This document shows, in pieces, positions 27,026-34,340 of a stretch of 49,060 nucleotides of DNA (positions within the stretch are counted from its first letter, which is position 1; every line of letters starts with the position of its first letter). The notes beneath the pieces were generated by a model. That model was not told the DNA's origin, searched no databases, and was given only the letters and a program-made list of their open reading frames with translations. Made by a program: the position numbers and the translations under genes. The stretch is from JBCBRR01 sp039029235 (GTDB taxonomy: Bacteria > Bacteroidota > Bacteroidia > Cytophagales > Amoebophilaceae): positions 1-49,060 of the forward strand of contig JBCCGO010000002.1 of the NCBI GenBank assembly GCA_039029235.1, written 5' to 3'.

Positions 27026-27319
27026 ATGAAATTTAACGAACATCAGTCGAGATTGTGGGGGAATATGATTAGAGCTATTGAAGATTTTCGCAAGGAGAAA
27101 ATTCAGTACTTTGATCTTGTTTATGGCCTGGAAAGTGCCCTATATGCAGGAGAATTCAAAGACCAAAATCTCATTAAACAATGGTATGATTATTGGACAC
27201 CTTTAGAAATCTTAGCTGCAACAAAGGGAAATAATGTACTTCCTGAAGATATTAATGAAGATTTAAAATTAATGGAGTCATTTTTAAAGAGTATTCTAAG
27301 TAAAGATATGGTCAGATGA
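27026..27319 (+). CDS. Probable immunity protein for cassette 2
   Basis: 97 residues: LWGNMIRAIEDFRKEKIQYF, GLESALYAGEF, IKQWYDYWTPLEI. Proteins with this LW..M..AI.DFR and WYD.WTPLE pattern regularly follow tips like that of cassette 2, which supports a matched pair. Acidic and helical. Its stop overlaps the ATG of the next toxin fragment (ATGA). Confidence 0.75.
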   Translation: MKFNEHQSRLWGNMIRAIEDFRKEKIQYFDLVYGLESALYAGEFKDQNLIKQWYDYWTPLEILAATKGNNVLPEDINEDLKLMESFLKSILSKDMVR

Positions 27320-27540
27320 GCCCCCAAATGAGTCAGGCAAATGATACACACCATGCTTTCCCAAAGAGTGTGAAAGGTTATGCCACCAAATTTGGACAGT
27401 GGAGTACAAAAGTTGGGGCAGACGGTAAGTTATATCAGTGGCTAGAAATGTCGGGTAGATATGGAGGGGAAACAAGTACATTCGAATTTATCAAGGATGC
27501 AAATGGAATTATTACGCGCCGTTTTTTTAGTGTGTATTGA
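27316..27540 (+). CDS. Toxin tip fragment without arm
   Basis: 74 residues: QANDTHHAFPKSVKGYA, YQWLEMSGRYGG, FEFIKDANGIITRRFF. It matches the C-terminal tip found at the end of many polymorphic toxins, with N-D-x-x-H-x-F-P near its start and a basic end. It lacks the pre-toxin arm and starts within the preceding stop, so it is a displaced tip kept with its immunity gene. The mode of action is not known to me. A 13-bp tandem repeat (AGTGTGTATTGAA) covers its stop. Confidence 0.65.
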   Translation: MSPQMSQANDTHHAFPKSVKGYATKFGQWSTKVGADGKLYQWLEMSGRYGGETSTFEFIKDANGIITRRFFSVY

Positions 27541-27555
27541 AAGTGTGTATTGAAT

Positions 27556-27930
27556 ATGAAGTTAGTATCAGAATATTCCGATTTTACAAGACTTAAGGGA
27601 AGGTCTTTAGCAGAAATAAATCCAGGAAGCGATGGAAGGGCTTTAAGTGTAGAAGATGCCTTACAAGCAATAGAGTTGCTCAGGAGCGAACAATTACCAG
27701 TATTAGGAGGGGATATCTTATCAATTGCCTATGGAGGAAAGCTTGTTTACGCATATCAACTCTGGGGATCAGAGTATCATTTTTTGAACTGGCATTATGA
27801 TAGAAGCGAAAATGAAAATTACTCTGAATACTGCAAGAGAAGCTACAAGACTGCTCAAGAATATATTCAAAAATCGACTAACATAGCCAAGAAATTAGGG
27901 AAGTTGAACTACATAGTCCTCGTAGTCTAA
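27556..27930 (+). CDS. Imm40-like immunity protein
   Basis: 124 residues from ATG 27556 (TTG 27550 is also possible). Features: ALSVEDALQAIELL, LPVLGGDILSIAYGG, SYKTAQEYIQK. The ALS..DAL.AI and I.GGD pattern with a C-terminal S..A..YI helix fits the Imm40 family. It follows the tip fragment directly and presumably neutralises it. Confidence 0.75.
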   Translation: MKLVSEYSDFTRLKGRSLAEINPGSDGRALSVEDALQAIELLRSEQLPVLGGDILSIAYGGKLVYAYQLWGSEYHFLNWHYDRSENENYSEYCKRSYKTAQEYIQKSTNIAKKLGKLNYIVLVV

Positions 27931-27966
27931 AATTAAAGCCCTAATAGCACCAGTGTTTTTCACTAG

Positions 27967-28071
27967 TACGCCCCCCATAGCTACGAACCGCACATTCAGC
28001 TAGAGGCTCTGAAAAATGGTAAATGGGCAGATGCAATTCCAGGTGTCCATCATTTATATCCTAAACAATAA
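27967..28071 (+). pseudogene. Truncated toxin tail, longer copy
   Basis: Open stretch reading YEPHIQLEALKNGKWADA then AIPGVHHLYPKQ. The last 12 residues and their DNA are the same as at 24450-24490. It is followed by a paralog of the same orphan immunity gene. The rest of the toxin is gone. Confidence 0.65.
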
Positions 28072-28076
28072 CAATA

Positions 28077-28313
28077 ATGGAATATATAAGATTTAAGGCA
28101 TATATAAGATTTAAGGCACAACATGGAGATTTTAGCTTCTTAATAGAAGAAGATTTTCCTGAAGTGGGCGTTTACATGTATATATACAAATCAGGGAAAG
28201 GCTTTCGAGATGAGTTACAAGACAGTATTGGTATATGTAAACGACGTGCTTATAGAAACTATGGCGTCCCTCTAGATGCTTGGGAAGCAATAGAACCTCG
28301 TATCATACCATAA
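28077..28313 (+). CDS. Orphan immunity-like protein, second copy
   Basis: 78 residues, paralog of 24490-24726 (EVGVYMYIYKSG, DELQDSIGICKRRAYRNYGV, LDAWEAIEP). The first residues contain a short duplication (YIRFKAYIRFKAQHG). Part of a duplicated block of tail, immunity gene and arm. The two copies have diverged, with acidic residues replaced by Arg, so only one may still bind its toxin. Confidence 0.65.
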   Translation: MEYIRFKAYIRFKAQHGDFSFLIEEDFPEVGVYMYIYKSGKGFRDELQDSIGICKRRAYRNYGVPLDAWEAIEPRIIP

Positions 28314-28346
28314 ATGAGGCTTTGTGGCAGAGAATAGGCATGAGAG

Positions 28347-28967
28347 GTGAAGCCTAGGGTATTGGAGCGTTTTGATCCAAAGCACATTGATGCTTTAGCA
28401 AGAGGAGATCTAGCAGAGGCAGAGCGCATTAAACAAGGTTGGGAGGGCTTTGAAGGTTGGGTACCCATACTTGGCTCTGGTGTAGCAGCTTACGAAGCCT
28501 TAGAAGAGGGCAAGATAAGCCAAGCTGCCTTTCATGCTGCTATGGCAGCGGGAGAGGCCGTTGGGGTAGGCTTGATTGCTAAGGGAGCGAAGGGGGCTAA
28601 GCTGGTTGTGAAAGGGGGTAAGCAAGCCTTGCAAGCTGTGAAAGCGGTGACTGGTGGTGTGGAGGCAGCTGCTGAGGGGGCAAAGGCCTTATCTGAATTA
28701 GGTCTAAAAAATGGAATGAAAGTTTCATCAAGTAGGGCCTTAGAATTAGGAGAACAATTTTTAGGTAAAGGATATAAAGAACTTATACCAGGAAGTGGAA
28801 GATATGTTTCGGCTGATGGAACAAGAGTATTTAGAATGGGAACGAGAGATATATTAGGCAAGCACGGTGCAGGCCCGCATGTTAACTTAGAAATATTTAT
28901 ACCAAACCCTGCAAAATCGGGAAAAATGATGCGAATCAATAATTTTCATATTTATTTAACTGACTAG
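28347..28967 (+). CDS. Displaced toxin cassette 3: arm plus tip paired with Imm32
   Basis: 206 residues from a GTG-type start. The arm carries a small internal duplication relative to cassette 1 (GWEGFEGWVPILGSG). The tip, ~120-206, reads GMKVSSSRALELGEQFLG, GSGRYVSADGTRVFRMG, AGPHVNLEIFIPN, NNFHIYL. The V-S-S-x-x-A-L...G-R-Y-V-S-x-D-G...G-P-H-x-N pattern is a widespread polymorphic-toxin C-terminus. Biochemical activity is not known to me. The Imm32-like gene starts two bases later. Confidence 0.75.
   Translation: MKPRVLERFDPKHIDALARGDLAEAERIKQGWEGFEGWVPILGSGVAAYEALEEGKISQAAFHAAMAAGEAVGVGLIAKGAKGAKLVVKGGKQALQAVKAVTGGVEAAAEGAKALSELGLKNGMKVSSSRALELGEQFLGKGYKELIPGSGRYVSADGTRVFRMGTRDILGKHGAGPHVNLEIFIPNPAKSGKMMRINNFHIYLTD
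28515..28622 (+). repeat. Pre-toxin arm copy D
   Basis: Nearly identical to the other arms until GCTAAGCTGGTTGTG, then diverges into cassette 3. One small change at the start (ATAAGCC for ACAGGCC). Confidence 0.88.
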
Positions 28968-28968
28968 T

Positions 28969-29226
28969 ATGGAAATAAAATTAAATATACCCGAATATTC
29001 ACCTGATACTGGTATTAAATCAGAATGGCAGGATGGCTTTGAAATAAAAGTCCAAGGTGAGGAAGGAGAGACAGTTATTGTTGCTAACAAAGCTGGATTA
29101 ATTTCATTAGCAAAACAACTTTTGACACTAGCTCAAGATGCAGTTCCAGCAGGGAGTCACTTACACTTTGATGACTACAACTCTTTAGAGCAAGGTTCGA
29201 CTGAATTGATTATTGCGAAACGATAA
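28969..29226 (+). CDS. Imm32-like immunity protein
   Basis: 85 residues: VIVANKAGLISLAKQLLTLA, DAVPAGSHLHFDDYNSLE, GSTELIIAK. The GL..LA..LL.LA and P.GSH.H.D....L..GS.EL pattern fits the Imm32 family. Directly behind cassette 3 and presumably its antidote. Confidence 0.8.
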   Translation: MEIKLNIPEYSPDTGIKSEWQDGFEIKVQGEEGETVIVANKAGLISLAKQLLTLAQDAVPAGSHLHFDDYNSLEQGSTELIIAKR

Positions 29227-29330
29227 AGTATGCCCAATCTGGGGCTGTGTAAAAAGTCCAAAGCTGTCCTGAGTCTCCAGACTACGGACAGCGGTGGTCT
29301 ACCTACCACGAAGCGCAGCGGAAAGCGAGC

Positions 29331-29474
29331 AACAGCAGACGCACCTAGCGAAGTTCAGAGGGGAGCAAGCCAGCCGCACCAGCCGGCCAGAGGCCAATAC
29401 GGCCTTTAATCACCGAAACCAAGCAGCCCTCCAGCAAAACCATGATGAGGTCGCCGCGCATGCTTGAGCATTGC
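29331..29474 (+). pseudogene. Truncated start of a further toxin arm
   Basis: CTAGCGAAGTTCAGAGGGGA at 29345 begins a 35-base match to 26315-26349, and the reading (LAKFRGEQASRT, AFNHRNQAALQQNHDEVAAH) parallels the upstream part of cassette 2 (AWNARHQEALEGNN, VAEHGEV). A frameshift and deletion follow, and the match ends after ATGCTTGAGCATT. This is the broken end of the array. Confidence 0.65.
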
Positions 29475-29944
29475 TAACATAATAAAGCAATATTGAGTTA
29501 ACACTCCCACCTTGTTAGGGGCTCCCAGACCTTCCCTACGCGTACTGGGGTTACTGCAAGGGGTCTGGTAGCCCTGCGGGCTACCAGACCCCTTGCATCA
29601 CCTTCTAGGTCAGCTTCTAACTTCTACTCAAAGCCAGCCTCCGTGCTCAGCTTCCTAGCAAATTTGTAATTTTGCTTTTATTATACCAAATATTTCTTCA
29701 ACTTCTCCCAAAGGCAACACCTGTAAAATAAAACCTTCCGTCGCTGTCCTTGGCCTGGAGACGAAGGACTTTTAGAAGCATTGCCTCAAGAAATAGGTAA
29801 AGCAAGTCCATTACAGAGTTCGTATCAAAGACTATTTTGTAGCATTTACCCCGCTTCTGCTTACTACCACCTGAAATATTCTTCTATATTTTACGTAAAA
29901 TAGCTAGATTAGCAGTCTTCGTCTAACAACAAAAATCCACTGAG
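29475..29944. other. Spacer between the toxin array and gyrA
   Basis: No gene. Contains the strong 20-bp hairpin at 29555-29597 and then an AT-rich stretch before gyrA that probably carries its promoter. Confidence 0.5.
29555..29597. terminator. 20-bp perfect hairpin
   Basis: TGCAAGGGGTCTGGTAGCCC, loop TGC, then the exact complement. Very stable. It lies after the last cassette and before gyrA, so it may end transcription of the array. The lack of a T-run leaves other roles open, such as a mobile palindrome. Confidence 0.6.
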
Positions 29945-32410
29945 ATGGCAAAAGAAGCCCAAGAAAGAATTATTCCTATCAACATAGCTGATGAGATGCG
30001 CAGTGCTTACATCGACTACTCTATGTCGGTGATCATTGCTAGGGCTTTGCCCGATGTGCGGGATGGCCTGAAGCCCGTGCATAGAAGAGTACTTTATAGC
30101 ATGCATGAGCTAGGGCTGACGCATAGCAAGCCCTTCAAAAAGGCAGCTAGGATTGTAGGAGAAGTTCTGGGTAAGTACCACCCGCACGGCGATAGCTCCA
30201 TATACGACGCTATGGTCAGGATGGCGCAAGCATGGTCTCTCCGCTACCCACTCATTCAGGGGCAGGGGAATTTTGGTTCCGTAGACGGGGACGAGCCTGC
30301 TGCCATGCGGTATACAGAAGCACGCCTAGAACACATAACCGAGGAGCTACTGGCAGATTTGAGCAAGGACACAGTAGACCTCCAGCCTAACTTCGATGAC
30401 TCGCTGCAAGAGCCCACAGTACTCCCTGCTAAGCTCCCTAACCTGCTCATCAATGGCAGCTCAGGGATTGCTGTAGGTATGGCTACAAGCATGCCTCCCC
30501 ACAATCTCACAGAAGTCATTGATGGTATTATAGCCCATATCGATAACCCCGCCATCACCTTGGAAGAGCTGATGCAGTATATCCCAGGTCCTGATTTCCC
30601 CACAAGAGGCACTATTCACGGTCATCAAGGAATTCAAGCAGCTTACCAGACAGGCCGGGGCAAGATCGTCATACGCGCTAGAGCCAGTATAGAAACAACG
30701 CCCACTGGCAGGGAGCAGATTATCGTAACAGAACTCCCCTACCTAGTGAATAAATCGCTGCTGATAGAAAGGACAGCCCACCTAGCCAATAGTAAAAAAC
30801 TCGAAGGCATTGCTGACATCAGAGATGAGTCAGACAAAGAAGGCTTGAGAATCGTCTACGACTTAAAAAAGGAAGCCATAGGCCAAGTAATACTCAATAA
30901 TCTCTACAAGCACACAGCCCTGCAGTGCTCCTTTGGCGTCAACAATGTCGCTTTAGTAAAAGGGAAACCCCAGCTGCTAAGCCTCAAAGCGCTCATTGAG
31001 CATTTTGTAACCCATCGGCATGCAGTACTAGTCAGGAAGACGCAATATGAGCTCAGCCAAGCAGAAAAAAGACTCCATCTCCTGCAAGGCTATCTCGTGG
31101 CACTCGGTGACCTAGATACCATCGTTGCCCTTATACGCGCCGCCCAAGATCCAGAGACAGCTAAACAACGTCTGATACAAAGGCTTCAGCTCAGCGAAGT
31201 ACAAGCCAAAGCTATCCTAGATATGCGGTTGCAGCGACTGACAGGTATGGAGCGAGAGAAAATTGTGGAAGAGCATGCCGAGGTAGCCCAGCTCATTGTT
31301 CGCTTGCTCAAAATACTGGATGACCAAGCCATACGGATGCAGCTGATCAAGGAAGAGCTAGCAACGCTGAGAGAACGCTATGGAGATGTGCGCAGGACGA
31401 TCATTGAGTACAATGTCGATGACTTGCAGGTGGAGGATATGATTGCCGACGAACCAATGGTCATTGCCATCTCAAGCCAAGGATATATTAAAAGAACACC
31501 ACTGGCAGTGTACAGAACACAGAGCAGAGGCGGAGTAGGTGCCCGAAGCTCTACAACCCAAGAAAACGACTTTATTGCTCATCTGTTTGTCGCTTCGGCC
31601 CATCACTACTTGCTGATCTTCACAACCCTTGGTAGAGTATACTGGAAGAAAGTGTACACCTTGCCAGAAGGTAGCAAGACAGCCAAAGGGAGAGCCATCC
31701 AAAACCTCATCCCCATAGCAGCTGGCGATCAAGTGAAGAGCATAATCAAAGTCAAGACCCTAGATGACCTTACTTATGTAGCCAACCACTTCATGGTCAT
31801 GTGTACAGTCCACGGCATGATCAAGAAAACACCTTTAGCAGCCTATGCAAAGCCCAGATCCAACGGTATCCAAGCCATCAAGATCAGCCAGGGAGATAGC
31901 CTGCTAGAAGTAAAACTTACCCAAGGGAATGACCATCTGGTCATGGCCCTGCGGTCAGGTAACGCCATTCATTTTCACGAGCGCGACGTGCGTGCTATGG
32001 GCAGGATAGCAGCAGGAGTAAAAGGAGTTACCCTGGCCCATCCAGATGACCAAGTCGTAGGCATGGTAGCCATCCACCACCCCCAAACAGATCTACTGAT
32101 AGTTTCTGAGAAAGGATTTGGCAAGCGCTCTGCAGCAGCAGCCTATCGAATCACCAAACGTGGAGGCAAAGGCGTAAAAACCCTTCATATCACTGCCAAA
32201 ACTGGGCCCCTCATAGCCATCAAAGAAGTCACCAATACAGACGAGCTATTGATCATCAATAAGGTCGGTATAGCCATCAGGATAGCAGTAGCAGCACTAC
32301 GCACTATAGGACGTAATACCCAAGGTGTACGCCTGATTCGCCTAAATAGCGGCGATATAGTTACTTCCGTAGCCAAGATTGAAGAAAAGTTATACAATGA
32401 AGTGGCATGA
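29945..32410 (+). CDS. gyrA: DNA gyrase subunit A
   Basis: 821 residues; breaks and rejoins DNA during negative supercoiling together with GyrB. The breakage-reunion domain has RALPDVRDGLKPVHRRVLY and HPHGDSSIYDAMVRMAQ (Ser and Asp of the quinolone pocket both present), with the catalytic Tyr in AMRYTEARL. The C-terminal β-pinwheel has the GyrA-box-like QSRGGVGAR and further blades (GKRSAAAAYRITKRGGKG). Size is normal for Bacteroidota GyrA. A GyrA-box-like motif and the ~300-residue pinwheel favour GyrA over ParC. Confidence 0.95.
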   Translation: MAKEAQERIIPINIADEMRSAYIDYSMSVIIARALPDVRDGLKPVHRRVLYSMHELGLTHSKPFKKAARIVGEVLGKYHPHGDSSIYDAMVRMAQAWSLRYPLIQGQGNFGSVDGDEPAAMRYTEARLEHITEELLADLSKDTVDLQPNFDDSLQEPTVLPAKLPNLLINGSSGIAVGMATSMPPHNLTEVIDGIIAHIDNPAITLEELMQYIPGPDFPTRGTIHGHQGIQAAYQTGRGKIVIRARASIETTPTGREQIIVTELPYLVNKSLLIERTAHLANSKKLEGIADIRDESDKEGLRIVYDLKKEAIGQVILNNLYKHTALQCSFGVNNVALVKGKPQLLSLKALIEHFVTHRHAVLVRKTQYELSQAEKRLHLLQGYLVALGDLDTIVALIRAAQDPETAKQRLIQRLQLSEVQAKAILDMRLQRLTGMEREKIVEEHAEVAQLIVRLLKILDDQAIRMQLIKEELATLRERYGDVRRTIIEYNVDDLQVEDMIADEPMVIAISSQGYIKRTPLAVYRTQSRGGVGARSSTTQENDFIAHLFVASAHHYLLIFTTLGRVYWKKVYTLPEGSKTAKGRAIQNLIPIAAGDQVKSIIKVKTLDDLTYVANHFMVMCTVHGMIKKTPLAAYAKPRSNGIQAIKISQGDSLLEVKLTQGNDHLVMALRSGNAIHFHERDVRAMGRIAAGVKGVTLAHPDDQVVGMVAIHHPQTDLLIVSEKGFGKRSAAAAYRITKRGGKGVKTLHITAKTGPLIAIKEVTNTDELLIINKVGIAIRIAVAALRTIGRNTQGVRLIRLNSGDIVTSVAKIEEKLYNEVA

Positions 32411-32569
32411 ATGAGGACACTACATAAGCAGGAGACAAGCCTTACGGCCAGTACGTGCCAGGATAGTAGTAAGCAGGTTACTGATGATCAGGCTAGAGAC
32501 CGTCTACTCCTATAGGCCGTTAGTAACGTGCGCATAACTTCCTAACTACAGCTATAACCATAAAACCCA

Positions 32570-32655
32570 ATGACAAACCTTGTTTCCCAGGCAAGATTCC
32601 CAATAAAAATTCTCTTGGCCCTCTTAGCTCTCTCAGCTTGTTGCTGTTTTTTTTT
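32570..32655 (+). other. Out-of-frame lipoprotein signal and T9 run before the binding-protein gene
   Basis: ATG 32570 opens MTNLVSQARFPIKILLALLA then LSAC, a typical lipoprotein signal with lipobox, but in a different frame from the rest of the gene. A run of nine T (32647-32655) lies exactly between. One extra T would join signal and mature protein. Confidence 0.6.
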
Positions 32656-33546
32656 AGGCTGCCTCTTCTATTACCACCTCTTCTGAGCCGTAACGAAGAG
32701 GCAACCACACCAACATTCCAGATTGTAGCTACTACCAGCATGCTCGGGGATATGGTCCAGAACATTGTAGGGGACAAAGCAGCTGTAGTAACACTTATGG
32801 GACCAGGAATCGATCCACACGTATATAAAGCCAGCCCGAAAGACGTCAAAGCACTGGGCAAAGCTGATGTGATTTTTTATAACGGGCTACACTTAGAGGG
32901 GAAAATGGCCGATGTGCTCCGTAGCTTCCGATTACAAAAGCCTGTCTATGCAGCAATCGATGGAATTGACTCGGGTCACTACCTGGCAGACCCGAACTTC
33001 TCCGAAGGTGTAGACCCTCATATCTGGTTTGATGTATCCTTGTGGAAACAAGCCGTAGCATATATCAGTAAGCAACTACAAGCAGCAGATCCAACCACTG
33101 CCACCTGTTACCAGGCCAATACAGCACGATATATACAGCAACTAGACCAGCTACACCAGGCCACGCAAGAAGCTATTCAACAGATTCCCAAGCCCCAGCG
33201 TGTACTCATCTCAGCCCACGATGCTTTTAGCTACTTAGGACGTGCCTATGATATAGAAGTTAGAGGTTTGCAGGGCATATCCACCGTAGAGGAGTGCGGG
33301 CTGAGAGATATCACTAACCTGGTCAATTTTATTATCGAGCGCAACATCAAGGCTGTCTTCCCAGAGACTTCTGTGCCAGATAAGCCGCTCAGAGCCGTTT
33401 TAGAAGGCTGTAAGCAGAGAGGGCACCAGGTGACCTTAGGAGAACCGCTATATTCTGACGCATTAGGGCAGGCAAGTACTCCAGAAGGGACCTACATTGG
33501 TATGGTAGAGGCTAATATCAAAGCCATCGTTAACGCCCTGCAGTGA
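32638..33546 (+). CDS. Metal ABC transporter substrate-binding protein (TroA/ZnuA type)
   Basis: Periplasmic or lipid-anchored binding protein of the cluster A-I family for zinc, manganese or iron. The frame from TTG 32638 is 302 codons and includes IVATTSMLGDMVQNIVG, GPGIDPHVYKASP (metal-ligand His), a second His in DPHIWFDVSLW, SAHDAFSYLGRAY, and the Glu/Asp region ending EPLYSDALG. The true N-terminus is probably the lipoprotein signal at 32570 in another frame. First gene of a three-gene operon; the next gene starts within its stop. The metal cannot be decided from sequence alone. Confidence 0.9.
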   Translation: MLLFFFRLPLLLPPLLSRNEEATTPTFQIVATTSMLGDMVQNIVGDKAAVVTLMGPGIDPHVYKASPKDVKALGKADVIFYNGLHLEGKMADVLRSFRLQKPVYAAIDGIDSGHYLADPNFSEGVDPHIWFDVSLWKQAVAYISKQLQAADPTTATCYQANTARYIQQLDQLHQATQEAIQQIPKPQRVLISAHDAFSYLGRAYDIEVRGLQGISTVEECGLRDITNLVNFIIERNIKAVFPETSVPDKPLRAVLEGCKQRGHQVTLGEPLYSDALGQASTPEGTYIGMVEANIKAIVNALQ

Positions 33547-34340
33547 TGAGCAACCCAGCTGAAAGTCCGCTAATAGAGATACATGACCTAACAGTTTCTT
33601 ACGCTAAGAAGCCCGTACTATGGGATATAGACCTCTCCCTACCTCCTGGCAAGCTCACAGGCGTCATAGGCCCCAATGGCGCAGGGAAGTCAACCCTACT
33701 CAAAGCTATCATGGGGCTGATACCCCTAGACAGTGGATTTGTCAAGCTCTTCAGCGAACCCCTGCACAGAGTCAGAAAAAAGGTGAGCTATGTACCGCAA
33801 CGAGAATCGGTAGACTGGGACTTTCCTGCCTCAGTACTCGATGTAGTAGTTATGGGCAGGTATGGACAGCTCAGGCTCTTTCAGCGACCACGCAAGACCG
33901 ATAAAGAAATGGCCATGCAGTGTCTACAGCAAGTAGGTATGGAAGCCTTTGCCCAACGACAGATAGCACAGCTCTCTGGTGGGCAGCAACAGCGGGTGTT
34001 CCTGGCCAGGGCTCTGGCACAGGAAGCGCAGCTGTACCTGATGGACGAGCCTTTTGCAGGGATAGATGCTGCTACAGAGCAAGCCATCATTACCTTGCTA
34101 CAAAGCCTGGCACAGCAGGGGAAATCTGTCATTGTAGTCCATCATGACTTACACACAGCCCTTGATTATTTTGACTGGGCTGTACTACTCAATATGCGCT
34201 TGGTAGGTGCTGGTCCAGCACAAAAAATATTGACACCTGCCTTACTCCAAGAGACTTATGGAGGCAAGCTGGCCATACTGAGTCAAGTAAGTGAGTTATT
34301 GCAAAAAAGAGAGCTCGCTCCTAGAGAAGACCGGCGATGA
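33546..34340 (+). CDS. Metal ABC transporter ATP-binding protein
   Basis: 264 residues from ATG 33546 (GTG 33543 also possible), overlapping the previous stop as TGATG. Walker A GPNGAGKST, Q-loop VPQRES, signature LSGGQQQR, Walker B LYLMDEPFAGID and the switch His in VHHDL are all present. It powers the permease encoded next and resembles TroB/MntB/YtgB. Confidence 0.95.
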   Translation: MSNPAESPLIEIHDLTVSYAKKPVLWDIDLSLPPGKLTGVIGPNGAGKSTLLKAIMGLIPLDSGFVKLFSEPLHRVRKKVSYVPQRESVDWDFPASVLDVVVMGRYGQLRLFQRPRKTDKEMAMQCLQQVGMEAFAQRQIAQLSGGQQQRVFLARALAQEAQLYLMDEPFAGIDAATEQAIITLLQSLAQQGKSVIVVHHDLHTALDYFDWAVLLNMRLVGAGPAQKILTPALLQETYGGKLAILSQVSELLQKRELAPREDRR

